In this document: positions 8,424 to 18,740 of the stretch, piece after piece
How positions within the stretch are numbered: the stretch's first letter is position 1
Layout of the letters: every line of letters starts with the position of its first letter
NCBI RefSeq assembly: GCF_000025325.1
Contig: NC_013743.1
Span: forward strand, 2,480,001-2,544,000
Origin: Haloterrigena turkmenica DSM 5511
GTDB lineage: Archaea; Halobacteriota; Halobacteria; Halobacteriales; Natrialbaceae
Reading direction: 5' to 3'
DNA length: 64,000 nucleotides
Notes under the pieces: generated by a model
What the model saw: the letters and a program-made list of their open reading frames with translations, nothing else
The model's database searches: none
Told to the model about the DNA's origin: nothing
Program-made: the position numbers and the translations under genes

Positions 8424-8676
8424 TTCGGGTCTGACTATCGTCATTCGGCCGTCTGACGCGGTTTTATGCCGTCAGAGTGTGTGGTCGAAACCGGCGCGCA
8501 CTTGCCGGGCGCTCCCCATCCCACCTTCCACCCCATCCGCGCGCCAGTCTTCCTTCCCACTCGCTCCCCCTTTGGTTTGGTGCGAACGTTCGACCGTGCT
8601 CCCGGCGCTGCCGCCGACAGCGTTCGGTATCGCTGCTAACAGCGTCCAGTACCGCCGCTCCACTGCGATGTGCGCC

Positions 8677-9339
8677 TCAGGCCCTGGCGGGCAAGAGCGT
8701 CTCCCGGACCTCTTCGGCGCGGTCGGTCTCCGTAATGACCGCGATCTCGTCGCCGGCGGCGAGTTCGGTTCCCGGTAGCGGGATCGTCAGCGACTCGCGT
8801 GCCCGCCCGTGGGCGTAGATCCGTGCCCCACCGGGGAGCTCGAGTTCGCTCATTCGCTTGCCGACCGCCGGCGAGTCGTCGTCGATCTCGAGGACGGTCA
8901 GCTGCAGGTTCGACGCGATGTCGGCGACGACGTTGAAGTCGCCGCCGAGCATGGCCGTCTTGGCTCCGGCGGCGCCGAGGCGCTCGGGGTAGATGATCTC
9001 GTCGACGTCCGCGGCGTACTTCTCGTAGATGTCCTGGCGGTAGTCCTCGTCGATCCGGAGGACGGTCCGGCAGCCGTGGTGGTCGCCGACCATGCAGGCC
9101 GCGAAGTTGGCGTTCAGATCGGGAGTGAAGGTGCCGATGGCGGCGGCGTCCTCGATCCCCGCATCGACGAGCGTCGCTTCGTCGGCCCCGTCGCCCTGAA
9201 CCGTCTCGAACCCGTCGGATTCGGCCCGATCGATCCGGTCGGGATCGTTGTCGACCACGACGACGTCGTGCCCCTCCTCGGTCATGATCCGTGCGGTTCG
9301 TGACCCGACCCGTCCGTACCCCACGATGACGAATCTCAT
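8677..9339 (-). CDS. trkA: TrkA-family potassium channel/transport regulator (RCK N and C domains)
   Basis: The 220-residue protein has an RCK/TrkA-N Rossmann domain opening with MRFVIVGYGRVGSRTA, where GYGRVGS binds the nucleotide and an acidic VVVDND ends the second strand. A TrkA-C domain follows at about residues 140-215 (LTVLEIDDDSP...IPLPGTELAAGDEIAVI). Such subunits gate Trk/Ktr potassium systems in response to NAD(H), ATP/ADP or c-di-AMP. I chose ATG 9339 over 9354 because the protein then starts at the first beta strand and a TATA-like TATTTGA lies ~28 bases away. No membrane partner is adjacent. Confidence 0.85.
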   Translation of the reverse strand: MRFVIVGYGRVGSRTARIMTEEGHDVVVVDNDPDRIDRAESDGFETVQGDGADEATLVDAGIEDAAAIGTFTPDLNANFAACMVGDHHGCRTVLRIDEDYRQDIYEKYAADVDEIIYPERLGAAGAKTAMLGGDFNVVADIASNLQLTVLEIDDDSPAVGKRMSELELPGGARIYAHGRARESLTIPLPGTELAAGDEIAVITETDRAEEVRETLLPARA

Positions 9340-9444
9340 GATACATGGGTACACGCCCCGAGGTCAAATACGTTGGCTCGCGAACGCCGCCGAGACGCGA
9401 TGTCAGAACAGTACCGGTCGGCGCTCGAGCGGCGTCAGTGAGCG

Positions 9445-10809
9445 CTACTCGACGACGATCACGCGCAGGTCGTTCAAATTCGTCCCCGTCGGACCGGTGC
9501 GAATCAGGTCCCCGCGCTCGGCGAGGTACGGGTAGACGTCGTTGTTCGCGAGCGTCTCGCGGGCCCGCTCGCTGTCGTCCACCGACGTCTCGTCGACGAT
9601 CGCCCCCGCAGCGTCGGTCGAGCCGTCGATCCCGTCCGTGTCGACGGCGGCCACGGTGATCCCGCCCTTGAGGTCGAGGGCGGCGCTCGTCGCGAACTCC
9701 TGGTTCGGCCCGCCCGCGCCGTCGCCCCGGACCGTCACCGTCGTCTCGCCGCCCGAGAGGATCACCGCCGGCGTCGAGACGGGAGTCCCCGTCGCCTGCA
9801 CCTCTTCTGCGACGGCGACGTGGGTCGTGGCCGCGTCGCGGGCCTCCCCGCGGATCCGCGAGGAGAGGATCAGCGTCTCGTACCCTCGCTCGGCGGCCGC
9901 GTCGCGGGCCGCCTCGAGGACCGTCAGGCCGTCGGCGACGACGTGGTTCGGCACGGTCTCGAAGGCGGGGTCGTCGGGCCCCGGCGTCTCGTCGATTTCG
10001 TCGGCCGCGCCGCGCTCGAGGCGGTCCGCGACGGCGTCGGGGAGGTCGATCCCGTACCGATCGACGACCGCGAGCGCGTCCTCGTAGGTCGACGCGTCGG
10101 GAGCGAAGGGGCCGCTGGCGATCACGCTCAGGTCGTTGCCGACCACGTCGCTCAGGAGCAGCGAGACGACCGTCGCGGGGGCCGCCCGGCGGGCCAGCCG
10201 GCCGCCCTTCAGCGCCGAGCAGTGTTTCCGGACGGCGTTGATCTCGTGGATGTCGGCACCGCTCTCGAGCAGCGCGTCCGTCGTCTCCTGGAGCGCCGCG
10301 AGCGAGACGTCGCCCGCGGGGGCGGGCATGACCGCGCTCCCGCCACCGGTGATCGGCGCCAGCACGAGCGTCCCCTCGTCGGCCGCGTCGGCGGCCGCGA
10401 GCAGTTCTCGCGTGCTCTCGACGCCGCGCTGGCTCGGGACCGGGTGGTCGCCCTCGAGAACGGTGACGCGCTCGGTGTCGACGGGATCGTCCGTGACGAC
10501 GACGCCGCCATCGATCCGATCGCCGAGGACGTCCTCGAGGGCCGCGGCGACGTGTGCGGCGGCGTTTCCGCCGCCGAGAACGATCACCTCGTCGTACGCC
10601 TCGAGATCGTAGCTCTCGTCCGCGATACGGAGGGTATCGTCGGTGGCGGAGCCGCCTTCTCGAGATTCCACTGGAGTCTCGCTACCCTCGAGAGTGACCG
10701 CCTCACGGATCACGCGCCGTGGATGGCCGGCCTCGATACCGGTCTCGACGCATTCGAGGGCGAGGTCGCGCGCGTCGGTGGTCGCCACCCGCTCGCGGTC
10801 CTCGATCAC
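9445..10809 (-). CDS. Glycerate 2-kinase (DUF4147/MOFRL family)
   Basis: This 454-residue enzyme phosphorylates D-glycerate to 2-phosphoglycerate using ATP, linking sugar-acid or serine breakdown to glycolysis. It shows the family motifs in order: VLGGGNAAAHVAAALE, ITGGGSAVMPAP, INAVRKHCSALKGGRLA, ILSGGETTVTV followed by GGPNQEFA, the DTDGIDGSTDAAGA active-site loop, and a closing GPTGTNLNDL. Length is normal for the family. The start is taken at the first ATG of the frame. It is convergent with nothing close and stands alone. Confidence 0.9.
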   Translation of the reverse strand: MIEDRERVATTDARDLALECVETGIEAGHPRRVIREAVTLEGSETPVESREGGSATDDTLRIADESYDLEAYDEVIVLGGGNAAAHVAAALEDVLGDRIDGGVVVTDDPVDTERVTVLEGDHPVPSQRGVESTRELLAAADAADEGTLVLAPITGGGSAVMPAPAGDVSLAALQETTDALLESGADIHEINAVRKHCSALKGGRLARRAAPATVVSLLLSDVVGNDLSVIASGPFAPDASTYEDALAVVDRYGIDLPDAVADRLERGAADEIDETPGPDDPAFETVPNHVVADGLTVLEAARDAAAERGYETLILSSRIRGEARDAATTHVAVAEEVQATGTPVSTPAVILSGGETTVTVRGDGAGGPNQEFATSAALDLKGGITVAAVDTDGIDGSTDAAGAIVDETSVDDSERARETLANNDVYPYLAERGDLIRTGPTGTNLNDLRVIVVE

Positions 10810-11089
10810 GCCGTCTCACCCGGCGGTCGTTCGACTGTTCGATTCGTTCCGCCCCTCGTCCCGGTCACCGCATCGACGGTCGACGGGACGGCTCGCTCGC
10901 GTTGCATGGACGGTGGATTTTTCAGAATCCGATAAGAGGGTTCGGGTCCGCCACTCGTGGTCAGTGAGAACACGTCACGTTTCTCACGAAACCGGGTCGA
11001 CAAATGGTATCCACGAATATGTATCGATACGCGGCGAGGGCGGACGAGAACCTTTAACTAACCAGTATGGCTATGCTCGACCGTCCAAT

Positions 11090-12502
11090 ATGGGGGCATC
11101 TGATACGCTCGACGACTACTTCGGGGTCGACGAACGCGACTCCGACGTTGGTACCGAACTCGTCGCGGGGGTCACGACGTTCCTCGCGATGTCGTACATT
11201 ATTCTGGTCAATCCGTTTATTCTCGCGGACGCGATTCAGATTCAGGGATACGAATACATCGAGGTCGTCCAGATGGTCGCCATCGGGACGATCATCGCGT
11301 CGGCCGTCGCCATCTTCGTGATGGCCTTCTACGCGAATCGGCCCTTCGGCCTCGCGCCGGGGATGGGGCTGAACGTCTTCTTCGCGTACACGGTCGTTCT
11401 CGGGATGGGAATCCCGTGGGAAACGGCCCTCGCCGCGGTCTTCGTCGAGGGGATTATCTTCATCGTTATCACGGCTGTCGGGGCCCGCGAGTACGTGATT
11501 CGGCTGTTTCCCGAGCCGGTGAAGTTCTCCGTCGGCGCCGGGATCGGGATCTTCCTCCTGTTTATCGGGCTGCTCGAGATGTCGGTCGTCGTTCCGGATC
11601 CGGACACCGCGGTCACCCTCGGTGATCTCGCGACGAGTCCGGCGGCGCTGCTCGGCCTGTTCGGGCTGTTCCTGACGTTCGTCCTCTGGGCGCGCGGGAT
11701 CACCGGCGCGATCATCATCGGGATCGTCGCGACGACGGTCGTCGGCTGGCTCACCTATCTGACGGGGATCGCGGGCGCGTCGGTCCTTCCGACGGCGCTC
11801 GTCAGCGAGGGCGGTGAGCTCTCGTTCGCGGTCGTCACGTCGCCTCAGTACGACATCTCGCCGCTGCTGTTCGCGTTCGTCGACGGCCTCCAGGGCGTCG
11901 ATCCGCTCACGTTCGTCCTGGTCGTCTTCACGTTCTTCTTCGTCGACTTCTTCGACACCGCCGGCACGCTCATCGGCGTCGCCCAGTTCGGTGAGTTCCT
12001 CGACGAGGACGGGAACCTCCCCGACATCGACCGGCCGCTGATGGCCGACGCCGTCGGGACGACCGTCGGCGCGATGGTCGGCACCTCGACGGTCACGACG
12101 TACGTCGAGTCCTCAACCGGCGTCGAGGAGGGCGGCCGAACGGGACTGACGGCGCTGGTCGTCGGCCTCCTCTTTCTCGCCTCGCTCGTGCTCATTCCGC
12201 TGGTCGCGATGATCCCCGCCTACGCCTCGTTCATCGCGTTGGTCGTCGTCGGGATCATCATGCTCGAGGGCGTCCTCGACGTCGAGTGGGACGACCCGGC
12301 GTGGGCCGTCTCCGCCGGTCTGACGATCACCATTATGCCGCTGACCTACTCGATCGCCAACGGACTCGCGGCCGGGATCATCGCGTACCCGATCATCAAA
12401 GCCGCGACCGGAGAGTTCGACGACGTCCGGCACGGGCAGTGGCTCATGGCGCTGGTTCTCGTCGGGTACTTCTACGTCTACACGAGCGGCATGCTCGGCT
12501 AA
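11090..12502 (+). CDS. AzgA-type guanine/hypoxanthine permease (NCS2 family)
   Basis: The 470-residue membrane protein belongs to the AzgA branch of NCS2 purine transporters. Signatures include TFLAMSYIILVNP, ANRPFGLAPGMGLNVFFAYTVV, VVFTFFFVDFFDTAGTL and GTSTVTTYVESSTGVEEGGRTGL. About 13-14 hydrophobic spans are visible. It imports hypoxanthine, guanine or adenine by proton symport in characterised relatives. The frame is open far upstream, but ATG 11090 is preceded by a TATA-like CCTTTAACTA at 11053-11062 and starts a typical MGASDTLDDYFG N-terminus. Confidence 0.88.
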   Translation: MGASDTLDDYFGVDERDSDVGTELVAGVTTFLAMSYIILVNPFILADAIQIQGYEYIEVVQMVAIGTIIASAVAIFVMAFYANRPFGLAPGMGLNVFFAYTVVLGMGIPWETALAAVFVEGIIFIVITAVGAREYVIRLFPEPVKFSVGAGIGIFLLFIGLLEMSVVVPDPDTAVTLGDLATSPAALLGLFGLFLTFVLWARGITGAIIIGIVATTVVGWLTYLTGIAGASVLPTALVSEGGELSFAVVTSPQYDISPLLFAFVDGLQGVDPLTFVLVVFTFFFVDFFDTAGTLIGVAQFGEFLDEDGNLPDIDRPLMADAVGTTVGAMVGTSTVTTYVESSTGVEEGGRTGLTALVVGLLFLASLVLIPLVAMIPAYASFIALVVVGIIMLEGVLDVEWDDPAWAVSAGLTITIMPLTYSIANGLAAGIIAYPIIKAATGEFDDVRHGQWLMALVLVGYFYVYTSGMLG

Positions 12503-12584
12503 CGCGCCGCTCGAGGCGATTTCGTCCGACCGGACCGCCGCAACCACTGCGTTCTTACGACTCGAGACCCGAGCATAGTACAGT

Positions 12585-12842
12585 ATGGCCGACATCACGA
12601 TGTACGAACTGCCCGGCTGTCCGTACTGTGCGAAAGTCCGCTCGAAACTCGACGACCTCGACCTCGAGTACGACGTAATCGAAGTCCCCCGCTCGCACGA
12701 CGAGCGGACCGAAGTCGAGAAGGTCAGCGGCCAGACCGGCGTCCCCGTCATCACCGACGAAGAAAACGGCGTCGAGGGGATGTCCGAGAGCGACGACATC
12801 GTCGAGTATCTCGAGGAGACGTACGGCGAAGGCGCCGCGTAA
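12585..12842 (+). CDS. Glutaredoxin
   Basis: The 85-residue protein is a classical single-domain glutaredoxin. It has strand ITMYEL, the redox-active CPYC motif (residues 12-15), the cis-proline loop TGVPVI and a C-terminal SDDIVEYLEE helix. In haloarchaea the partner thiol is probably gamma-glutamylcysteine or a thioredoxin reductase. A related glutaredoxin domain is fused to a thioredoxin reductase at 26037-27365, so two forms of the fold are encoded here. Confidence 0.92.
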   Translation: MADITMYELPGCPYCAKVRSKLDDLDLEYDVIEVPRSHDERTEVEKVSGQTGVPVITDEENGVEGMSESDDIVEYLEETYGEGAA

Positions 12843-12965
12843 TCGCCGCGAACGCGCGGCTCGATCGACGGGACGGGTCTCAATCGACGGCTTTCTATCG
12901 CGACGACGCGGTCAGTTGCTGCTCTCGCCGCTGCACTCGTTCTCGGCGGAACCCGCTCAAGGAGC

Positions 12966-13175
12966 TCAGTTCCGCCACAGAAATCGGTCGAAGAGCAGAT
13001 CCATTGCGGTGAGCGTCAGGTAGCCGACGACGAGGTACGCGGCCACGGCGAGGGCCGCCTCGGAGACGGTCTCGATGCTCGAACCGTAATTAAACGCGAG
13101 CAACGCGGCCGCCACGACGAGCGTCAGGAGCGCGCGCCGGCGGCTGGCGAGGGGAACGGCGGTCTGTATCGGCAT
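12966..13175 (-). CDS. Small two-span membrane protein
   Basis: The product is 69 residues with two hydrophobic segments (about residues 14-30 and 37-58) and a basic end (FDRFLWRN). A clear TATA-like AAATAGC element lies about 25-30 bases before ATG 13175, which supports it as a real gene. I recognise no family. It is flanked by glutaredoxin and the HTH regulator, with no evident operon. Confidence 0.65.
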   Translation of the reverse strand: MPIQTAVPLASRRRALLTLVVAAALLAFNYGSSIETVSEAALAVAAYLVVGYLTLTAMDLLFDRFLWRN

Positions 13176-13325
13176 CGTGTTCTACGCAATAGCTATTTTA
13201 CCCCACTGAAAGGTGTTGGCATCGAATCGATTCGGTGGCTCGAGGCGCGATTCGGCTCCGAGAACGAAGGCGAGGCTGACGAACGTGGAGGAACAGAAAC
13301 GACAACAGGAACGGGAACGGCGACC

Positions 13326-14297
13326 TCAGGCCGCCTCTTCGTGCTCGGCGCGCTCGCGGATGACCTTCCGCAGTTCGGCCGCGTCGCGGAGTTGCTCGAG
13401 CTCCTCGCGTTCGACCAGCGCGGTGCCGTCGACGGACTCCTGTTTGGCGCGGTCGACGACGTAGACCGAGTGGGTGTGGGTGACGTGGCCGATCGAACTC
13501 ATGATGCGGGCGCGCTTCTCCGCGGCTTTCGTGAACTCGGAGTGGCCGGTAAGCACGACGTCGTCGTCCTTCTCTTCTTCCTCGTGGCTGACGGCTTTAA
13601 ACGGCGAGCGAAGCGTCGGATGAACCTCGTAGCCGGCCCGCGTGAGGACGGCGACGACCTCCTCGTCGTCGGGGTCGGCTTCGGGGTCGTCCGGCGTCGC
13701 CTCCGTCTCGTGGACGTCGTCGGCCCCCTCGAGGACGGAGACGGGGCTCGTCAGTGGCGCGTCGAACAGGTCCTCGAGTTCCATCGCGACCTCGACGGAG
13801 GCGTTCATGCCGTCCTCGTACTTCGAGACGGTTCGGCGGGAGACGCCGAGTTCGTTGGCCAGTTGGCCGAGGCTCCAATCCCTGTCCTGGCGTTCGTCGG
13901 CGAGCAAGTCGCCATCGATGTTGACGTAGAGGCCGCCGGGTGCTGCGTAGATCAGCGGCGGCACCTCCTCGATGAACAGGTTGTACGCCGTGTCGGGGCT
14001 GAGGACGGGGACGCCGTGTCGGAAGTAGGTCACGTCGGGTTTGAGGTCCTCGTCGCGACTCCGCAGACCGATGACCAGCGGCGTCGCGTTGAGGTAGGTT
14101 CCGAGCCGTCGCATCTCGTGGCCCGTCGCCTCGTTGAACGCGTCGATGTTGCCGAGGATCTTGACCAGAATGAGGTCCTCTCCCCGGCGCGCAGCGATGT
14201 CGAAACTCTTCGGCCGGATCGCACACCGGTCGCTGACCACGAATCCCGCGTCCTCTAACATCGCGGTTACGTTGCCGACCAGTGCGGAGCGGGACAT
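13326..14297 (-). CDS. Archaeal HTH-type transcriptional regulator
   Basis: This 323-residue protein has a three-part layout. The N-terminal domain (1-120) contains [20 protein letters not shown], which resembles a nuclease-fold or sensor segment. A Cro/C1-type helix-turn-helix lies at about 140-185 ([23 protein letters not shown]). The C-terminal domain begins after an acidic linker and repeats a similar alpha/beta pattern ([23 protein letters not shown]). It matches a widespread archaeal family annotated only as putative HTH regulator. Its target is unknown. A TATA-like CTTATAC lies ~28 bases before ATG 14297. Confidence 0.85.
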   Translation of the reverse strand: MSRSALVGNVTAMLEDAGFVVSDRCAIRPKSFDIAARRGEDLILVKILGNIDAFNEATGHEMRRLGTYLNATPLVIGLRSRDEDLKPDVTYFRHGVPVLSPDTAYNLFIEEVPPLIYAAPGGLYVNIDGDLLADERQDRDWSLGQLANELGVSRRTVSKYEDGMNASVEVAMELEDLFDAPLTSPVSVLEGADDVHETEATPDDPEADPDDEEVVAVLTRAGYEVHPTLRSPFKAVSHEEEEKDDDVVLTGHSEFTKAAEKRARIMSSIGHVTHTHSVYVVDRAKQESVDGTALVEREELEQLRDAAELRKVIRERAEHEEAA

Positions 14298-14548
14298 AGG
14301 GGGATGTAAGCTATTCCTCGTATAAGACGTTTTCCCCGGGATGTCCGGGTGCCGTGTCGCGGTTCGCCCCCGTACCGACAGTATACTTATATACGGGTTT
14401 CCGTTCTCCGGCGGCGACAGAGCCGGCGACTGATCCGAGTCGTCGCCGACCGTTTTGTCACCGACCGGCTCGTCGCCGTTTCGGCACGTCGGCCGAATCC
14501 TCGGTCCGTCCCGAAAGGCGTTACCCGACGCCGGTCCAATCGCCGGCG

Positions 14549-15844
14549 ATGACCGTCGTCGGACTCGACGATACCGACTCCCGCGACCGCGGGATGTGTA
14601 CGACCTACGTCGCCGCGCGGATCGCGGAGCGACTGCGCCGCGAGGGGTGTGCGGTCGAGCGGTGCCTGCTCGTGCGACTCAATCCCGCCGTCGAGTACAA
14701 GACGCGGGGGAACGCCGCGCTGGCGATCCATACCGACGCCGAGCCCGACCGGGCGTTCGACGTCGCACGCGAGCGCCTCGAGGCGCTGGCCGAAACCGCC
14801 GACGAGCGGACCCACCCGGGGCTGGTGGTCACCGACGAGGATCCCGCCACCGTCCCCGGCGAGGTGAGCGTGTTCACCCGGCGAGCCATCCGGGACCATC
14901 TCGAGATCTCGGAGGCCGTCGATCTCCTCGAGCGCCGCGGCTACCGCTCGTGGTCGGTCGGCGACGGCCGCGGCCGGATCGGTGCGCTGGCCGCCGTCGG
15001 CGCCTGGAACGCCCTCGAGGAGTGGACCCACGAGCACATCTCCTACCGCGAGTCCGACCGCTGGGGGACGCCCCGCGAGGTCGACCGCGAGAGCGTCTTC
15101 GTCGCCGCCGATCGCGGCTACCCCGAGGTCTGGGACACGGTCGACCGCGGCGAGAGCGAGACCGTCTGCGTCCCCCACACGCCCGGGCCGATCCTCCACG
15201 GGATCCGCGGCGACGACCCCGACGCCGTCCGCAACGTCGCCGACCGTATCGAGGGCGAATCCGTCGCCTCGAGCCAGCTGTTCGTCACGAATCAGGGAAC
15301 GGACGTCCACCTGCGGGATGCGAAACTGGCGACCGTCGAGGACGACCGCGCCTACCGGACCGACGGCCGCGTCGCGAGCGAACCGGAGACGCGCCGCGGC
15401 GGGCACGTCTTCGTTACCCTCGAGGCCGTGGGCGATACCGCCACTCGAGGTGACGACCGCGAGCGCCTCGAGTGCACCGCCTTCGAGCCGACGAAACGGT
15501 TTCGCGACCGCGTCCGGGCACTCCGGGTCGGCGACCGACTCACCGTCTGCGGCGAGGTCTCGCGGGGAACGCTCAAACTCGAGAAGTTCGCGGTTCGGGA
15601 CCTCGTGACGACCGAGCGCGTGACGCCGACCTGTCCGGACTGCGAGCGCCGGATGGAGAGCGCCGGCCGGAATCAGGGCTACCGCTGCCGGGACTGCGGG
15701 ACGAGCGCCGACGGGAAAGCGGAGCGCCCGCTCGAGCGCGACCTCGAGGTCGGCTGGTACGAGGTGCCGCCGTGTGCGCGACGTCACATCGCGAAACCGC
15801 TGGTGCGCGGCGGGTTCGATGCGCCGACGCACCCCGAGCGGTAG
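14549..15844 (+). CDS. tiaS: tRNA(Ile2) 2-agmatinylcytidine synthetase TiaS
   Basis: The 431-residue enzyme converts C34 of the tRNA-Ile CAU anticodon to agmatidine, using ATP and agmatine, so that AUA is read as isoleucine. Visible features are the N-terminal [18 protein letters not shown] motif, an ATP/agmatine domain, an OB-fold ([18 protein letters not shown], ~315-345) and a C-terminal zinc ribbon with CPDC...CRDC. Although the frame is open from 14354, ATG 14549 begins exactly at the conserved [11 protein letters not shown]. It is an essential translation gene in archaea and stands alone here. Confidence 0.92.
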   Translation: MTVVGLDDTDSRDRGMCTTYVAARIAERLRREGCAVERCLLVRLNPAVEYKTRGNAALAIHTDAEPDRAFDVARERLEALAETADERTHPGLVVTDEDPATVPGEVSVFTRRAIRDHLEISEAVDLLERRGYRSWSVGDGRGRIGALAAVGAWNALEEWTHEHISYRESDRWGTPREVDRESVFVAADRGYPEVWDTVDRGESETVCVPHTPGPILHGIRGDDPDAVRNVADRIEGESVASSQLFVTNQGTDVHLRDAKLATVEDDRAYRTDGRVASEPETRRGGHVFVTLEAVGDTATRGDDRERLECTAFEPTKRFRDRVRALRVGDRLTVCGEVSRGTLKLEKFAVRDLVTTERVTPTCPDCERRMESAGRNQGYRCRDCGTSADGKAERPLERDLEVGWYEVPPCARRHIAKPLVRGGFDAPTHPER

Positions 15845-15922
15845 CCCCGAGCGCCAGACGACGCCCCGTCGATCCGGGGTGGCGCTCGAGTCGGTTCAGA
15901 CGGCGGAACCGGGAACTCGAGA

Positions 15923-16906
15923 TTACCCGAGCGGCCGACCGACGCGGTCCCAGCCGCGGGCCTCGAGCCGTCGCAGCAGACTCGCGACCACCGATAGCAG
16001 CGGCAACTCGAGCAGCGGACCGATCACCAGCGCGAGCGCGATCAGCGGTTCGTTCGGGAAGGCGACGACGGCGATGGCCAGCGCCGTCGGCGAGTTTCGC
16101 GAGAGGATCGTACAGTTGAAGCAGGCGACCTCGCGATAGGAGAAGTCGAGCAGCCGGCCGATCACGAGCCCGAGCGAGAAGTTGATCGCGTAGAACGCGA
16201 GCACGGGGAGTGCGAGCAGAGCAAGCACGTCCGGGCGCTCGAGGACGAGGTCGCCCTGCGAGGCGAACATCGCGGCGACCGCGAGCGAGAGGAAGACGAT
16301 CTGGACGGGGCCCAGTTTCGGCAGGAAGACGTCGGTCACCCACGCTCGGCTCTTCAGCGTCGTCAGGCCATATCGCGCGACGGCGGCGAGGACGAGCGGG
16401 ACGACCAGCACCAGCGCGATCCCCTCGAGGAGGATCCCCAACCGGAGGTCGACGAGCGTGCCCGCAAAGGCGTAGAGGTAGACCGGGAGCAAGACCAACT
16501 GGAGCACGAGGTTGTACGGCAATAGGGACGTCGCCAGCGGAACGTCGCCGTTGGCCAGATCGGTGAAAATGAGGTACCAGTCGGTACAGGGAGTGACGAG
16601 CAACATGAGCAGCCCGACCCACAGCGCCGGGTGATCGGCGAGGAAGACGGCGCCGAGCCCCACCGCCAGCAGCGGATTCCAGACGAAGTTCACCGCGAGA
16701 CTCGAGCCGACGACTCGCCGGTTCCCGAACGCTCGCCGCAGCCCCTCGAGGGGGATGCCGGCGAAGGCGGCGAACAGCATCACCATCAGGAACGGGAAGA
16801 TGAGCCGGTCGGCGAGGGCGGGCACGCCGGACACCTGCGCGGCCCCGAGACCCACGGCGATCCCCGCCATCACGAACAACGTCTGGAACCGTTCGAAGAC
16901 GTTCAC
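15923..16906 (-). CDS. ACR3/bile acid:sodium symporter family transporter
   Basis: The 327-residue protein has about ten membrane spans and the BASS/ACR3 fold. The conserved TPCTDWYLIFTDLANGD segment holds the Cys found in arsenite pumps, and FNCTILSRNSPTALAIAVVAFP is the second signature. Arsenite export is possible, but no ars regulator or reductase is adjacent, so the substrate is open. I place the start at GTG 16906 (VNVFERFQTLFV), because residues upstream in the open frame are basic and low-complexity and family members begin here. An earlier GTG at 16930 is an alternative. Confidence 0.8.
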   Translation of the reverse strand: MNVFERFQTLFVMAGIAVGLGAAQVSGVPALADRLIFPFLMVMLFAAFAGIPLEGLRRAFGNRRVVGSSLAVNFVWNPLLAVGLGAVFLADHPALWVGLLMLLVTPCTDWYLIFTDLANGDVPLATSLLPYNLVLQLVLLPVYLYAFAGTLVDLRLGILLEGIALVLVVPLVLAAVARYGLTTLKSRAWVTDVFLPKLGPVQIVFLSLAVAAMFASQGDLVLERPDVLALLALPVLAFYAINFSLGLVIGRLLDFSYREVACFNCTILSRNSPTALAIAVVAFPNEPLIALALVIGPLLELPLLSVVASLLRRLEARGWDRVGRPLG

Positions 16907-17057
16907 GGCCGCCGCTACGGCCGGTTCCACTGAATGCGTGTCGGTCCCCCTCGAGTCGGCTCGGAGCGGCCGCGGAACTGAAAGCAGCGGAGAGAGCCGT
17001 GAAAACCTGAGAAGCGAGGGAGGAGACGAGAATCTGACTCGCGAGCGTGACGGACTC

Positions 17058-17261
17058 TCAGCGCATACTGACACCGCGGCGCGCGAGATACTCGCTTGCG
17101 GCCTTGATCTCGACGGGACTTCCGATGACGCGACACTGCCGGTCTCCCTCCGGGACGACGGTGACGGTAAACTCGTCGGAAAGCGATGGCTCGACGGCGT
17201 CGAGGGTCTCCCGAGGGAGGACGATCTGCGTGCTGTCGCGAAGCCGCGCCGCGTCTGGCAT
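17058..17261 (-). CDS. VNG_1110C-family small protein
   Basis: The 67-residue protein starts MPDAARLRDSTQIVLPRE, continues FTVTVV and RVIGSPVEIKAASEYLARRG, and matches the uncharacterised haloarchaeal VNG_1110C family as I remember it. The frame is open further upstream, but ATG 17261 is preceded ~30 bases away by a clear TATA-like GTATAACC and fits the conserved N-terminus. The alternating strand/helix pattern suggests a small alpha/beta domain. Function unknown. Confidence 0.7.
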   Translation of the reverse strand: MPDAARLRDSTQIVLPRETLDAVEPSLSDEFTVTVVPEGDRQCRVIGSPVEIKAASEYLARRGVSMR

Positions 17262-17519
17262 TACCCGAACGGTCAGTCGCGTATCGGTTATACCCGTCGA
17301 AACTGGCGTCTGTCGTCCCACGGACCGATCGACCGCCGTCGGCCGACTTCGCTCGAGGCCTCGGCATACGACGGGATTCGGCCGTTTGACGACCGGATCG
17401 GTCACCTGATAACTGGGCCAGGCGACCTGACGGCCGGCCCGGACGCCCGACGGGGACCACGGCCGTGCGACGGCGCGCATGGAAAGTGTTTTTCGGCGCG
17501 GGCGGTTGGATACTGACAA

Positions 17520-18629
17520 ATGGGGCTCGAGGAGGAGATCGAGGAGATCGAAGACGAAATCGCCAACACGCCCTACAACAAGTCGACGGAGGCCCACATC
17601 GGCCGGCTGAAGTCCAAGCTCGCGGAGAAAAAGGAGAAGCTCCAGAACCAGAGTTCGGCCGGGGGCGGTACCGGCTACTCCGTCGAGAAACACGGCGACG
17701 CTACCGTCGCTCTCGTCGGCTTCCCGAGCGTCGGCAAGTCGTCGCTGCTGAACTCGATGACCAACGCCGAAAGCGAGACGGGGTCCTACGAGTTCACGAC
17801 GCTGGATGTCAACCCCGGGATGCTCCAGCACCGCGGGGCGAACATCCAGATGCTGGACGTCCCCGGGCTGATCGAGGGCGCAGCGTCGGGCCGGGGCGAC
17901 GGGCAGCAGGTGCTGGCGGTCGTCCGCAACGCCGACCTCATCGTCTTCATGCTCTCGGTGTTCGAGATCGACCAGTACGACCGCCTGCAGGAGGAGCTGT
18001 ACGACATCAACATCCGCGTCGACCGGGAGCCGCCGCGGGTGACCGTGCGGCCGAAGATCAAAGACGGGATCAAGATCACCTCGAGCACCGAGCAGGACCT
18101 AGACGAGGAGACGATCAAGCAGGTCCTCCGCGAGCACGGCTACGTCAACGCCGTCGTCAACCTCCAGGAGAACGTCACTATCGACCGACTGGTCGACGGC
18201 CTGATGGAGAACCGCGAGTACATCCCCTCGATCACCTGCGTGAACAAGGTCGACCTGATCGAACCCGACTACAAGGAGACCGTCGACGAGCAGTTACGCG
18301 AGCGCGACCTCGATCCCGAGGAGGTCACGTTCATCAGCGCCGAGCAGGAGAGGGGCCTCGAAGTGCTCAAGGACCGCATCTGGGAGAACCTAGGCCTGAT
18401 CCGCGTCTACATGGACAAACCCGGTCGCGGCATCGACTGGGAGGAGCCGCTGGTCATCGAGCGGGGGACGACCGTCGGCGAGGCCATCGAGAAGCTCGGC
18501 GGCGAGATGGAAGAGCGGTTCCGCTTCGCCCGCGTCACGGGCCCCAGCGCCACCCACGACCAACAGCAGGTCGGGAAGGATCACGTTCTCGAGGACGAAG
18601 ACGTGCTGAAACTGATTCTGCGCCGGTAG
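17520..18629 (+). CDS. drg: DRG-family GTP-binding protein (OBG-HflX superfamily)
   Basis: The 369-residue GTPase is an archaeal Drg. It has an N-terminal charged helical region (1-55, EEEIEEIEDEIA), G1 GFPSVGKSSL (~67-76), G3 DVPGL (~113), G4 NKVD (~242), and a C-terminal TGS domain (~290-369). Drg proteins associate with ribosomes and RNA in archaea and eukaryotes. Length and motif order are normal. TTTTT near 17490 is a likely promoter element. It lies between the small VNG_1110C gene and an MFS carrier without operon linkage. Confidence 0.93.
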   Translation: MGLEEEIEEIEDEIANTPYNKSTEAHIGRLKSKLAEKKEKLQNQSSAGGGTGYSVEKHGDATVALVGFPSVGKSSLLNSMTNAESETGSYEFTTLDVNPGMLQHRGANIQMLDVPGLIEGAASGRGDGQQVLAVVRNADLIVFMLSVFEIDQYDRLQEELYDINIRVDREPPRVTVRPKIKDGIKITSSTEQDLDEETIKQVLREHGYVNAVVNLQENVTIDRLVDGLMENREYIPSITCVNKVDLIEPDYKETVDEQLRERDLDPEEVTFISAEQERGLEVLKDRIWENLGLIRVYMDKPGRGIDWEEPLVIERGTTVGEAIEKLGGEMEERFRFARVTGPSATHDQQQVGKDHVLEDEDVLKLILRR

Positions 18630-18740
18630 ATCTCTCGCAGCGAGCGCGTCGTGACGCCTCCGTTTCCGGGTGCCGTCTGGCGGATAACAACACTGAAGAG
18701 CGCGACCGAGAACTCACATCCTAGGTGACGCTTCCCGCCT

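Noticed and set aside
10643-11089. N-terminal extension of the AzgA permease frame by ~150 codons
   Set aside because: The added residues are basic, overlap the start of the glycerate kinase gene on the other strand, and come before the promoter at 11053.
15573-16622. 349-codon minus-strand frame over the ACR3-type gene and tiaS
   Set aside because: It is an Arg/Ala-rich shadow frame of the transporter gene.
17058-17831. 257-codon minus-strand frame
   Set aside because: Its first ~190 codons are antisense to the drg gene or upstream of a TATA element; only the last 67 residues match a real family.
18630-18740. Possible terminator or small RNA between drg and the MFS gene
   Set aside because: No stem of useful length and no T-run could be found.
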